The position numbers and the translations under genes are program-made. A stretch of 64,000 bases of DNA from Acidobacteriota bacterium (GTDB taxonomy: Bacteria > Acidobacteriota > Blastocatellia > RBC074). Location of the stretch: contig JADJXM010000023.1 of assembly GCA_016715865.1 (NCBI GenBank), positions 18,468 to 82,467 of the forward strand. Reading direction: 5' to 3'. Below are positions 49,571-64,000 of the stretch, in pieces; the stretch's first letter is position 1; each line of letters starts with the position of its first letter. The notes beneath the pieces were generated by a model, which had not been told where the DNA came from, did no database searches, and saw only the letters and a list, made by a program, of their open reading frames with translations.

Positions 49571-50878
49571 ATGATCGAAACCAAAAATCATCTGGTTGAA
49601 GAGCCTGTCACCACCAAAGAAATATCGGGTTGGTGCATGTATGACGTGGCCGATTCAGCATTCACGACGGTCATAGTTACTGCATTCTTTGCGCAATATT
49701 TCAGTACGATAGTTGTCCAGGACCAGGCGCGCGCGGATCTTTTGTGGGGATTATCCGCGGGCATATCAGAACTGATCGTCGCCTTACTGGCGCCGATTCT
49801 CGGCGCAATTGCCGATTTCTCCGGCAGCCGGAAGAAGTTTCTGGGAGTCTGTGCGGTAGTCATAGTCTTTTTTACCGGCTCTCTCTATTTCGTGGGTCCC
49901 GGGATGACAGTGCTGGGGCTGGTGCTCTACATCACAGCCAATGTCGGATTCGCAGGTGGAGGGGTATTCATAGACAGCTTCCTTCCCGGGATATCGAACG
50001 AGAAGAATGTCGGGAGGATTTCGGGCATCAAATGGGCGCTGGGATACACCAGCGGCCTGGTCAGCCTGGCTATCTGTCTGCCGCTGGCGTCCAATATCGT
50101 CAGCAGTCCGACGGATGAACAGCTCTCGATGGCACGTCTGATACCGGTCGTTGTTGCGGTCTACTACGCCATTGCAGTCATCCCGACATTTCTCTTTCTC
50201 AAGGAAAGAAGCAGAAAGCAGGTGCTTCCTCCTGGAGAGAACTATGTCTCGATCGGGTTCCGCCAAATAGGCAGAACAATTAAACACATTCGACGTTACA
50301 GCGAGTTATTCAAACTTCTGATCGCGTTCCTGATCTATAACGACGGGGTTGTGACTGTGATCTACTTCGCCGGTCTTTACGCCAAGAACACACTTTCGTT
50401 TACGGCTCAGGAATTCGGCGTCATGCTGCTGGTCATCAATATCGTGGCGGCTGTGGGCGCATTCAGTTTCGGCTGGATCGCCGATCATATCGGCCAGAAA
50501 AGGACGATCTTCATCTCATTGTCGATCTGGCTGACGGCAGTCCTGATGGCGTATTTCATCGAATCCAGATTCTGGTTCTATATCGTATCGGGACTTGTGG
50601 GTGTCGGCCTTGGATCCTGCCAGTCGGTTTCGCGGAGCCTGGTGGCGGTCTTTACGCCGAAAGAGAACTCCGCCGAATTCTTCGGATTTCTTGGCGTTGC
50701 CGGAAAAGCGATGGCTTTTCTCGGCCCAAGCATCTTTGGTGTGCTCTCATGGATGACTGGTAGCCAGCGGCCGGCAATACTGTCGGTCAGCCTATTCTTC
50801 ATCGCAGGTATGATCATTCTTTCACGGGTCGATGAAGCTAAAGGAAAACGGGCGGCGTTGATACCGGTGAATGAGTAA
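49571..50878 (+). CDS. UMF1/Atg22-like MFS transporter
   Basis: 435 residues with about twelve membrane helices. It opens with the family hallmark EISGWCMYDVADSAFTTVIV and FFAQYF. Other landmarks: LVALLAPILGAIADFSGSRK, KNVGRISGIKWALGYTSGLV, FLIYNDGVVTVIYFAGLYAK and SVSRSLVAVFTPKENSAEFF. Related to yeast Atg22, a vacuolar amino-acid effluxer; bacterial members are MFS permeases of unknown substrate. It ends at a nested palindrome; the last codons are unaffected. Confidence 0.9.
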   Translation: MIETKNHLVEEPVTTKEISGWCMYDVADSAFTTVIVTAFFAQYFSTIVVQDQARADLLWGLSAGISELIVALLAPILGAIADFSGSRKKFLGVCAVVIVFFTGSLYFVGPGMTVLGLVLYITANVGFAGGGVFIDSFLPGISNEKNVGRISGIKWALGYTSGLVSLAICLPLASNIVSSPTDEQLSMARLIPVVVAVYYAIAVIPTFLFLKERSRKQVLPPGENYVSIGFRQIGRTIKHIRRYSELFKLLIAFLIYNDGVVTVIYFAGLYAKNTLSFTAQEFGVMLLVINIVAAVGAFSFGWIADHIGQKRTIFISLSIWLTAVLMAYFIESRFWFYIVSGLVGVGLGSCQSVSRSLVAVFTPKENSAEFFGFLGVAGKAMAFLGPSIFGVLSWMTGSQRPAILSVSLFFIAGMIILSRVDEAKGKRAALIPVNE

Positions 50879-51330
50879 AAAGCAGGAAGTAGAAATCGCT
50901 GATTACTCAATTTATGCTACTGATGTTACGCATCGATAATATTCGAAAATGATTTGACTAGTCCCCGACCCGCGAAGCGGGTCATAGAGTGTAGCCCGGG
51001 GTGTAGCGAGGCCGTCAGGCCGAGCGAAGCCCCGGGTTTCGGCGCCCCGTAATCTGTCGAGCCCGCGAAGTGGGCGGCAGATGGTTCGTCCATAGGCACG
51101 ATCTCGTTAAAGCTGCCGCCCACTTCGCGGGCTGGTTACCAATAATCACCACGAGCCCAGGGTTCCGCTCTGCCTGACGGCCTCGCTTCACCCTGGGCTC
51201 TATGCTTTCACCTGCTTCGCAGGCTCAGGCATGGAAGTTTTTATGGACTCGTCAAAACAATCGTGCGAAATTTATTGCGTAACATCAGTATGCTATATTT
51301 TTTCTACTTTCTACTTTTTACTTTCTCTTC
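50875..51330. repeat. About 450 bp nested palindrome
   Basis: The outer arms are polypurine (AGTAAAAAGCAGGAAGTAGA at 50875 versus TTCTACTTTCTACTTTTTAC near 51302). Inside, TACTGATGTTACGCA (about 50919) pairs with TGCGTAACATCAGTA (about 51278). Then TTCGAAAATGATTTGACTAG pairs imperfectly with the 51243-51268 region. Innermost are GC-rich hairpins: GACCCGCGAAGCGGGTC (about 50968), a chain of TAGCCCGGGG...CCCCGGG, and CGAAGTGGGCGGCAG...CTGCCGCCCACTTCG (51066-51131). No coding frame is supported. At least three repeat families are stacked concentrically. Confidence 0.8.
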
Positions 51331-51333
51331 CGT

Positions 51334-54228
51334 ATGCCAATAGTTGAAGGCTCAAAATTCGACAGGTATCTGATCATCTCCCTGATCGGGACAGGGGGAA
51401 TGGGAGAGATCTATCTGGCGACGGACAGTCGGCTGGGGCGTAAAGTAGCTCTCAAACTGTTGCCCGAACAGTACACGCAGGATGAAGAGCGACTGCGAAG
51501 ATTCGAGCAGGAAGCCTATGCCGCATCGGCGCTCAACCATCCGAACATCATTACAATATACGAGATCGGCGAGGCGAACGGCCGGCATTTCATCGCAACC
51601 GAATTCATTGAAGGGCAGACGCTGAGGCGTCGCCTGCTTGCAGGCAAGCTCGGTCAAACAGAGTCGATGGACATAGCGACGCAAGTCGTGAGCGCACTTT
51701 CAGCTGCACATGCTGCCGGCATCATACACCGGGACATCAAGCCCGAAAACATCATGATCAGGCCTGACGGGTATGTAAAAGTGCTTGATTTCGGGCTCGC
51801 CAAATTGATCGAGGGATCTAATGTTACCGGGCCACTGATCGGTGACCAGCAATTGACTGCCGGCAGCGGCACGACTTCGACGGCCGACATGATGGTCCAG
51901 GATACCGGTCAACCTGAATTTTCATCCGGCGAAGGCGACATATATGCCACGATAGAGGTTGGGTCGCTTAATCAGACGACGCCGGGTCTGATTATGGGCA
52001 CGGCACAGTACATGTCCCCGGAGCAGGCCCGAGGGCTGCGTGTCGACGCCAGGACCGACATCTTCAGCTTCGGCATTGTACTGTATGAAATGCTGGTCGG
52101 ACGCCCGCCGTTTGCAGGCGGATCGAGCCGGGACATCATTTCGAATATCCTCAATTACGAACCGTTGCAGCTCTCAAAGATCGACCCGGAGATCCCGGAA
52201 GTGCTGGAATGGATCACCTGTAAAGCCCTGGTCAAGGATCGCGAAGAGCGATATCAGACAGCGCGCGAGATGCTCAATGATTTTAAGCGCCTGCAACTGC
52301 GCATCGGAGCGCCATCTGAACTGACGCGGTCCCGGCTGCTCGATACGGGACACGCGCAGGATACGAACGCACCCGCGCATGATGAAATCAGGCTCAAGAC
52401 AAACTTCCTGAGCAGCGGTCGTGTCTCGGGCTTTATTGATAATCAGATCAGCTCGATCATTCGGAGCAAGTACAAGGCTCCGATCGCGTTTGCCATGGGG
52501 CTGGCGCTGATCATCGCAGTCTCATTCGGCGGATTTGGAATTTTGAAATTCTACGAATCCATCAGGCAATCTCCACTGCCTTTTCAGCGCATGCAGTTCA
52601 AACGCATGACGGCAACCGGCAAAGCCATACGAGCGGCCATTTCACCTGATGGCAAGTATGTCGTCTTCGCGCAGATCGATGCCGGACGTCAGAGCCTGTT
52701 GGTCCGCCAGGTAACCACATCGAATATGATCGAGATCGTGCCTGCGGCGGATGTGACATTTCGCGGACTAAGCTTTTCGAATGACGGTAATTATGTCTAT
52801 TACGTGTTGCAGGAGCAGAACAATCCGATTCAGAATCTGTATCAGGTGCCGGTACTTGGCGGCGTTTCGAGGAGAGTCCTGACCGACATCGACAGTCCGG
52901 TGGCTGTCTCTCCCGACGGCAACAGGCTGGCATTTGTCAGGCGATATCGCGGCAAGGGAGAGGATGCCCTGATCATTGTCAATGCCGATGGATCGGGCGA
53001 GCGCATACTGGCTTCTCGTAAGGGACCCGATTTTTTTGGAATCAGCGGCGCATCGTGGTCACCGGATGGAAAGCTGATCGCCAGTCCCGCGGGCACCAAT
53101 AAAGGCGGCAGGCAAATGTATGTCCTGCAAATCAATGTCGACAATGGCAAAGACAGGATCATCGCACCGAAGAAATGGATCAGCGTCGGTCGCTTATCAT
53201 GGATGAGGGATGGGCGTGGTCTGATTATCAGTGCGGTGGAACAGGGATCTACACTTGCTCAATTGCATCATGTTTCCCTGTCAGAAATGCAGACGCGACG
53301 AATTACCAATGATTTGAACGATTACAGGGACATGAGCCTGACGCTTGATTCGACGGCACTGGTAACAGTTAAATCGGAAGCTCACGTCAACGTATGGATC
53401 ATGCCGTCCTCGGATCTGGCAACCGGCGTCCGTATCACTGATGGAATCGGACAATATAATGGTGTCCGCGGTTTGACGTGGACGCCTGAAGGTCAACTTG
53501 CTTATGTTTCGCGCGCCAGCAGCAGCCAGGATATCTGGTTGATGAACCGCGACGGCAGCAATGCCACTCAGTTGACGACGGCTGAAACTCGAGCCGATAT
53601 CTACCCGGCCATATCGCCCGACGGCCGCTACCTGGTTTATGTCTCGACGCGCACGGGAAATTCCAATATCTATCGAATGACGCTTTCGACCGGGGATGAA
53701 ATACAGCTGACAAATGGCCCTAGCGAAGAGTTTCCGGTCATCAGCGCCGACGGTAAATGGGTCATCTACACTGTTACAGCGACGTCGAATTTCAGTCTCT
53801 GGAAGGTCCCGATCGACGGGGGCAACTCGGTACGGCTGACAAACAGACTATCCCAATGGCCGGCTGTTGAGCCGGACGGCAAACGGATCGTCTGCTGGTA
53901 CAGGCCGACGCCCGATTCCCGCTGGAAACTTGCCATTTTCTCTATCGATGGCGGAGCCCCTGACGCAATGATCGAGATGCCTGCAACCGCTGAATCTTCG
54001 ATTCCGATCAGGTGGATGCCGGACGGCTCTGGCATCAGCTTCGTGGCGACCGTTGATGGCATCTCGAATGTCTGGCTGCAACCTCTGGACGCTTCGCCCC
54101 CTGTCCAACTGACATCTTTTAAAGCCGATCAGATCTTCTGGTTTGACTGGTCCAAGGATGGGAATCACCTAGCCTGTTCACGCGGTTCCGTCTCAAATGA
54201 CGTTGTTCTGATTACCGATCTGCCTTAA
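51334..54228 (+). CDS. Transmembrane Ser/Thr kinase with PD40 beta-propeller sensor
   Basis: 964 residues. Hanks-type kinase: GTGGMGEIYLATD, Lys41, HRDIKPENIM (H132, D134), DFGLAKLIEG (D152), MSPEQARG. A Ser/Thr/Gly-rich insert of about 60 residues lengthens the activation loop (GSGTTSTADMMVQDTG). A single transmembrane helix (about 382-404) separates the cytosolic kinase from an extracytoplasmic TolB-like propeller of WD40/PD40 repeats (AAISPDGKYVVFAQ, AVSPDGNRLAFVRR, PAISPDGRYLVYVSTRTGNS). This architecture is characteristic of Acidobacteriota. It likely senses an external ligand and phosphorylates cytosolic targets. The 3' end overlaps trmL by 36 bp, convergently. Confidence 0.93.
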   Translation: MPIVEGSKFDRYLIISLIGTGGMGEIYLATDSRLGRKVALKLLPEQYTQDEERLRRFEQEAYAASALNHPNIITIYEIGEANGRHFIATEFIEGQTLRRRLLAGKLGQTESMDIATQVVSALSAAHAAGIIHRDIKPENIMIRPDGYVKVLDFGLAKLIEGSNVTGPLIGDQQLTAGSGTTSTADMMVQDTGQPEFSSGEGDIYATIEVGSLNQTTPGLIMGTAQYMSPEQARGLRVDARTDIFSFGIVLYEMLVGRPPFAGGSSRDIISNILNYEPLQLSKIDPEIPEVLEWITCKALVKDREERYQTAREMLNDFKRLQLRIGAPSELTRSRLLDTGHAQDTNAPAHDEIRLKTNFLSSGRVSGFIDNQISSIIRSKYKAPIAFAMGLALIIAVSFGGFGILKFYESIRQSPLPFQRMQFKRMTATGKAIRAAISPDGKYVVFAQIDAGRQSLLVRQVTTSNMIEIVPAADVTFRGLSFSNDGNYVYYVLQEQNNPIQNLYQVPVLGGVSRRVLTDIDSPVAVSPDGNRLAFVRRYRGKGEDALIIVNADGSGERILASRKGPDFFGISGASWSPDGKLIASPAGTNKGGRQMYVLQINVDNGKDRIIAPKKWISVGRLSWMRDGRGLIISAVEQGSTLAQLHHVSLSEMQTRRITNDLNDYRDMSLTLDSTALVTVKSEAHVNVWIMPSSDLATGVRITDGIGQYNGVRGLTWTPEGQLAYVSRASSSQDIWLMNRDGSNATQLTTAETRADIYPAISPDGRYLVYVSTRTGNSNIYRMTLSTGDEIQLTNGPSEEFPVISADGKWVIYTVTATSNFSLWKVPIDGGNSVRLTNRLSQWPAVEPDGKRIVCWYRPTPDSRWKLAIFSIDGGAPDAMIEMPATAESSIPIRWMPDGSGISFVATVDGISNVWLQPLDASPPVQLTSFKADQIFWFDWSKDGNHLACSRGSVSNDVVLITDLP

Positions 54229-54684
54229 TGCCTCATACAACACTATGCCGACGGATGTCGCAAGGTTGAGTGAACGGATGGCCGGATTAGGCATCGGAAT
54301 GCGAAGGGTTCGTTCGAGATTGCTCCGAAGAAGTTCTTCAGGCAACCCGCGCGTCTCGCGCCCGAAGACCAGACAATCGCCCTGTCGATATCTGAATTCG
54401 GTATAGACCCGCTCAGCCCTGGTCGAAAAATAGAGAAACCGGCAATCCCGTAGCGACTCATAAAGCGCGTCCAGGGTACGCGGATATGAAATTTCGACAT
54501 CGTCCCAGTAATCCAGACCTGCACGTCTGACCGCTTTTTCATCGACCCTGAACCCGAGCTTTCCGACCAGATGCAATGGCGTGAACGTTGCACCGCAAAG
54601 CCGTGCGATATTGCCCGTGTTGGGCGGGATTTCAGGTTCAATCAACGCTACATGGAGCCCTGAATATTGGGAATAACGATTCAT
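54193..54684 (-). CDS. trmL: tRNA (cytidine/uridine-34 2'-O)-methyltransferase
   Basis: 163 residues, usual length for TrmL. SPOUT knot motifs: LHVALIEPEIPPNTGNIARL, CLVFGRETRGLPEELLRSN, LRIPMPNPAIRSLNLATSVG. It methylates the wobble ribose of tRNA-Leu isoacceptors with S-adenosylmethionine. It converges with the kinase gene and their last 36 bases overlap antisense, so the C-terminal IGNQNNVI is coded opposite the kinase tail. Confidence 0.95.
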   Translation of the reverse strand: MNRYSQYSGLHVALIEPEIPPNTGNIARLCGATFTPLHLVGKLGFRVDEKAVRRAGLDYWDDVEISYPRTLDALYESLRDCRFLYFSTRAERVYTEFRYRQGDCLVFGRETRGLPEELLRSNLERTLRIPMPNPAIRSLNLATSVGIVLYEALRQIGNQNNVI

Positions 54685-54701
54685 AATTTAGCACTCTAAC
54701 A

Positions 54702-54731
54702 GGAAACGCCGGGCAAATGCCCGGCGTTTCC
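54702..54731 (-). terminator. Perfect 13 bp GC-rich hairpin
   Basis: GGAAACGCCGGGC (54702-54714) and GCCCGGCGTTTCC (54719-54731) with a four-base loop. It lies between the leftward secreted protein gene and trmL. There is no T-run after it on the minus strand, so it may be a rho-dependent stop or leader hairpin of trmL. Confidence 0.6.
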
Positions 54732-54761
54732 GATAAATTCCATTCATTCGATACGATTCAG

Positions 54762-55202
54762 TTACTGACCGCTGCTCTGCGTATTGATTCGGCGACCATT
54801 GAACTGTTTTGCAATATCCCGTTCTTCGCTGGTCTTCAGGACGGTATGGAAGTAATTCCTGTCTCCCAGTTGCACGCCGGAGAGAAAGTATTGATCCCCA
54901 TATTTATTGAATCCGACAGAACCGCTGTCGAGATTCTGCGCATTTCGATTGGGAATCGTCGTAAGGAGTATCTGTTTATTCGAGTTGATCTCCCGGACAC
55001 GTATCAATTTATGCGGTCCAGTGCTGGAAACCAGTTGAAATTCGTACTCGCCGGCCGGCATGACGGTTTTGCCTGCATAAAAATCGAAGTCGATCTTCAT
55101 GGCACGCGTTTTCGGGAGGTCCTGCGCGGCAGCTGTTGAGATCAAACCGGCCGCCAGCATCATCACAACTGCCAATCCTTTTAACATACCTTTCATGGTC
55201 AT
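54762..55202 (-). CDS. Small secreted protein, Acidobacteriota-type
   Basis: 146 residues from ATG 55202, which has ribosome site GAAGGAG; the frame is open further upstream without a ribosome site. Signal peptide (GMLKGLAVVMMLAAGLISTA, ending AAAQD). The mature part is beta-rich: MKIDFDFYAGKTVMPAGEYE, VSSTGPHKLIRVREINSNKQ, QYFLSGVQLGDRNYF. Proteins with this opening (F-x-F-x-x-G-K-x-L-P-A-G-x-Y) are abundant in Acidobacteriota; function unknown. Confidence 0.75.
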   Translation of the reverse strand: MTMKGMLKGLAVVMMLAAGLISTAAAQDLPKTRAMKIDFDFYAGKTVMPAGEYEFQLVSSTGPHKLIRVREINSNKQILLTTIPNRNAQNLDSGSVGFNKYGDQYFLSGVQLGDRNYFHTVLKTSEERDIAKQFNGRRINTQSSGQ

Positions 55203-55518
55203 TTTCTCCTTCTCATTTATCTGATTCCAATGTGAGACAGGTGAACTTTCAACTGGACATTTCCAGAATTGTTCCCCGTTCGATTCCACTGTGAATTACG
55301 CGGGGTTCTCATACAGGGTTCTGTGTATGGCTGGAAAAACGATGCGATGATGCCGAATTATCGATCCAATCGTTCGTAATAATTTTAAAGGTTGATGAAT
55401 AACAAATCTGATGGATATCCGGTAGCGGGAGAATCAAGCAAATGCTGCCAATTTAAAGAAGATGGGATATTTGTAAACTGGTTGTAAAGTTTTTATTGTC
55501 GTGACGGGGTATTGGAGG
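55203..55518. other. Intergenic region, promoter side of the secreted protein
   Basis: 316 bases with no supported gene. Moderately AT-rich from 55370 to 55500. It carries the leader of the leftward secreted protein and the 3' flank of acnA. No repeat-family palindrome is present in this gap, which is unusual for this window. Confidence 0.5.
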
Positions 55519-55553
55519 GGGCGTGAAGGGATCGCAATGATCCCTTCACGCCC
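55519..55553 (-). terminator. Perfect 15 bp hairpin downstream of acnA
   Basis: GGGCGTGAAGGGATC (55519-55533), loop GCAAT, GATCCCTTCACGCCC (55539-55553), 11 bases after the acnA stop. No immediate T-run, but the position and stability fit transcript ending. Confidence 0.7.
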
Positions 55554-55563
55554 GAGCAATCGA

Positions 55564-58323
<2,760 letters not shown>

Positions 58324-58717
58324 TTATCTCTCACCCGATCTGTTCTTTATCTTCAACTTGTTCGTTTGCATTGAATATTTCGACTGACATCTTTATCGAC
58401 ATTGAAAGAAATTGCGAGTTTACGTGTCAGACATCGCCAAGGTCAAGCCAACCACCCTGATTAACTCTTCACTCACTCTACTTCATAATTTTTTTCTATT
58501 TGAAGAAACTTTTTACTTGCCATGTTCGGCTATTTTCGGTATATTTTCGGTCGTCGACGAGATCAGCCGAAAACATAAAAGCGACCGGGTGAAAGATCAA
58601 AACTCACCCAAATAAAGTGAAACGCCGGACTCCTATCAAGCGTTTAGAGTGAGCAGAATAAATCCGGCCGTTGCATAAGTGTGGACAATGGAAAATCAGC
58701 AAGGAGCAGGAAGACCG
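58324..58717. other. Divergent intergenic region between acnA and a small gene
   Basis: About 390 bases, AT-rich around 58485-58520. CGGCTATTTTCGGTATATTTTCGG (58528-58551, read in two parts) and the nearby GATCAGCCGAAAAC (58561-58574) give a loose inverted repeat. No gene supported. It presumably holds both promoters. Confidence 0.45.
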
Positions 58718-59065
58718 ATGAGAAAAGCAACCAGAACAACACCTGAAGGAGCCATAAGAAAACAGACCTTGTCGCCACGCAGACAGGTGATTGCCGTTGT
58801 CATAAAACAGTACGGCACGGGCCTCTACCGAACCTGCGTCAGTCTCGACAAGGATAATCTGACTTTTATCAGTACACACAAAGATGAGCGGAGCGCGACC
58901 GAAACGATCAATCGATTCTGGCGGGCATATGATGAGGGTCAGTTAAAATCACCAGAAGACATATCGATATTAATTGATAAGATAGATTTACCGCAGGTGA
59001 CCCCGCCGATGCCACCCCAATCGCCCGCTCCGGCGGAATTGATCTTCAGACCTTTAGCCGCTTAA
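58718..59065 (+). CDS. Hypothetical protein with central beta domain
   Basis: 115 residues from ATG 58718 with AGGAAG four bases upstream; an in-frame ATG at 58688 is an alternative. Not recognised. The basic N-terminus (MRKATRTTPEGAIRKQTLSP) is followed by RRQVIAVVIKQYGTGLYRTC and a helical segment ETINRFWRAYDEGQ; the tail is Pro-rich (VTPPMPPQSPAPAE). No signal peptide. It ends four bases before a large polypurine palindrome. Confidence 0.5.
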   Translation: MRKATRTTPEGAIRKQTLSPRRQVIAVVIKQYGTGLYRTCVSLDKDNLTFISTHKDERSATETINRFWRAYDEGQLKSPEDISILIDKIDLPQVTPPMPPQSPAPAELIFRPLAA

Positions 59066-59070
59066 GTAGC

Positions 59071-59162
<92 letters not shown>

Positions 59163-59241
59163 CCTGGTGAAATCGATTATATTTCTCGAGCACCCGCACT
59201 ATCATCTCAATACATATATTGTCAGGATAAAGGAGTCACCC

Positions 59242-61866
<2,625 letters not shown>

Positions 61867-61957
61867 CTGCTTCACGATGTCAATTCAGGATCTGCCGGTG
61901 CAGTTTATCGGCAGATCCTCTCTTTTATGGGGACCGGCACAGACCGAAGGGAGCTCA

Positions 61958-63013
<1,056 letters not shown>

Positions 63014-63190
63014 AACCTTCCTGAAACCTTTTGCACCCTTCAGTCACCAACATTGCGTAATATTAATTGATATCCCCGCATTCACCAGGTGAGTGGCGGG
63101 GATAAGTGTCTTGCGCATCAGTCGGTAAAACAGAAAAACCATTTTGTTGGAACACTTTAAAAAAGGATTCCGTAATGAACACCGGAAGGA
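63014..63190. other. Spacer between two palindromes, no gene seen
   Basis: About 180 bases with no open frame of note. CCCCGCATTCACCAGGTGAG (63076-63095) followed by TGGCGGGG contains ordinary small inverted repeats. Possible promoter for the adaptor gene beyond. Confidence 0.4.
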
Positions 63191-63287
<97 letters not shown>

Positions 63288-63307
63288 GATGATTCGGAGG
63301 GGGCTTA

Positions 63308-64000
63308 ATGGCAATCAGAAAATCGAAAAAGAGATGGATCATTCCGGGATTGCTCGTCATTCTGGCGAGCGCGACAGTGGTCGGATTCGTAGTCATGTCG
63401 AGGCCGGAGGTAGAGATCGACGCCTCGAGACTGGGCACCGTCGAACGTGGCGACATTGCCAGATCGGTGGTGGCGACAGGTCGAATCGAGCCGATCACCA
63501 AGGTCGAGATCAAATCGAAGGCGAACGGCATCATCAAGGAATTGCACGTCGAAGTAGGCAACATCGTTCATCCCGGCTCGGTTCTGGCAGAGTTGGACAA
63601 GGAGAATCTGGCTGCGCGCGTCCGTGAGGCTGAAGCAGCAATGCTCAGCTCTCAGTCCAATCTGCAGGCTGCTGTTGCACAGCTTCAGAAGAATAAAGTC
63701 GAGGCGGAAGGGCCCGACGTCCCGTTCACAAAGCGCAATTATGAACGCTCTGAAAAACTGATGAAGGAGGGCGTTTTGCCGCAGCAGTCTTACGAGGATT
63801 CGCGCAGCGCTTTCGAACAGGCTCTCAATCGCCAGAACATCGCCCGGGCCCAGCTAACGGTCAGCGAGGCCAAGGTCAGCCAGGCAAAAGCTGATGTCGC
63901 GCAGGCACAGGCGGCTGTCGATCGCGCGAAAGAAGAGCTCACAGATGCCACAATTCGCTCTCCGATTCACGGAATAGTCCTTTCGCGCGATATCGAAATC
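63308..64000 (+). CDS. MacA-like efflux periplasmic adaptor, truncated by window end
   Basis: 231 residues visible from ATG 63308 (strong ribosome site GGAGGGGG); it continues past the window. N-terminal membrane anchor (WIIPGLLVILASATVVGFVV), then the lipoyl-like half (VVATGRIEPITKVEIKSKAN, GIIKELHVEVGNIVHPG). The helical hairpin is long and Ala/Gln-rich (AEAAMLSSQSNLQAAVAQLQ, KADVAQAQAAVDRAKEEL), and the second lipoyl half begins DATIRSPIHGIVLSRDIEI. The spacing resembles MacA adaptors, which work with MacB-type ABC transporters and TolC. The partner genes would be expected just beyond the window. Confidence 0.9.
   Translation, partial: MAIRKSKKRWIIPGLLVILASATVVGFVVMSRPEVEIDASRLGTVERGDIARSVVATGRIEPITKVEIKSKANGIIKELHVEVGNIVHPGSVLAELDKENLAARVREAEAAMLSSQSNLQAAVAQLQKNKVEAEGPDVPFTKRNYERSEKLMKEGVLPQQSYEDSRSAFEQALNRQNIARAQLTVSEAKVSQAKADVAQAQAAVDRAKEELTDATIRSPIHGIVLSRDIEI

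Noticed and set aside
51685..51912. Minus-strand frames under the kinase gene
   Set aside because: They are antisense readings of the kinase activation-loop insert and carry no independent support.

Overview
The window looks like a chromosomal segment of an Acidobacteriota bacterium, plausibly class Blastocatellia. The grounds are gene content, not a database match: two secreted metalloproteases with TIGR03437 C-terminal domains (first described from Solibacter), a Ser/Thr kinase fused to a PD40 beta-propeller, a DUF1552 / DUF1587-DUF1592-DUF1588-DUF1585 pair, a PQQ dehydrogenase, an SBBP propeller protein and a DUF4953/5117-type zinc protease. Coding is moderately GC-rich. Several starts appear to be TTG.

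Layout. 0-2.4 kb: tail of an envelope/exopolysaccharide cluster (membrane protein, TPR plus carbohydrate-binding-like protein, FecR-like protein). 3.2-6.5 kb: orphan RND adaptor lipoprotein, sialidase-like propeller, membrane coiled-coil protein. 6.6-12.3 kb: DUF1552, di-haem DUF1592-family protein and an esterase/SMP-30 fusion, all leftward. 12.4-15.6 kb: small proteins and a matrixin-like protease. 15.7-17.7 kb: PQQ dehydrogenase. 18-20 kb: small HTH protein, UmuD-like protein and frameshifted UmuC. 20-25.4 kb: SBBP protein, the pntAA-pntAB-pntB transhydrogenase operon, a secreted protein. 25.6-38.2 kb: a light-responsive locus. A CarH-type B12 photoreceptor/repressor is divergent from a leftward run of SDR epimerase, SRPBCC protein, class II photolyase, crtB, crtI, alpha/beta hydrolase, crtE, redoxin-like protein, GT2, a second CrtI-type desaturase and CruF. 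38.3-45.1 kb: very large M36 protease and a BrkB membrane protein. 45.2-46.4 kb: gene-poor GC-rich island edged by dispersed repeats. 46.5-51 kb: ChaN-like, YraN, tRNA-Gly(GCC), two divergent small basic paralogues, UMF1 transporter. 51.3-64 kb: Ser/Thr kinase, trmL, secreted protein, acnA, zinc protease, class A beta-lactamase-like protein and the start of a MacA-like adaptor.

The most unusual property is the intergenic DNA. Almost every sizeable gap holds a long inverted repeat from one of at least seven sequence families: polypurine arms of GTAGAAAGTAAAAA, GGAAACT, AAAGTTGAAAGT or ATGAATGATGA units; 41-42 bp perfect GC-rich arms; a 44 bp arm pair; and a 130 bp MITE-like element in two copies about 93% identical in the core. 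Arms often run into the neighbouring genes, so several unrelated proteins end in the same repeat-encoded tail (for example VESKK).

The most interesting gene-level signal is the UmuD-like protein. It begins almost where UmuD is normally cleaved and has Ala and Arg in place of the catalytic Ser and Lys, so it resembles a permanently processed UmuD'. The light/B12/photolyase/carotenoid locus is the clearest multi-gene system.
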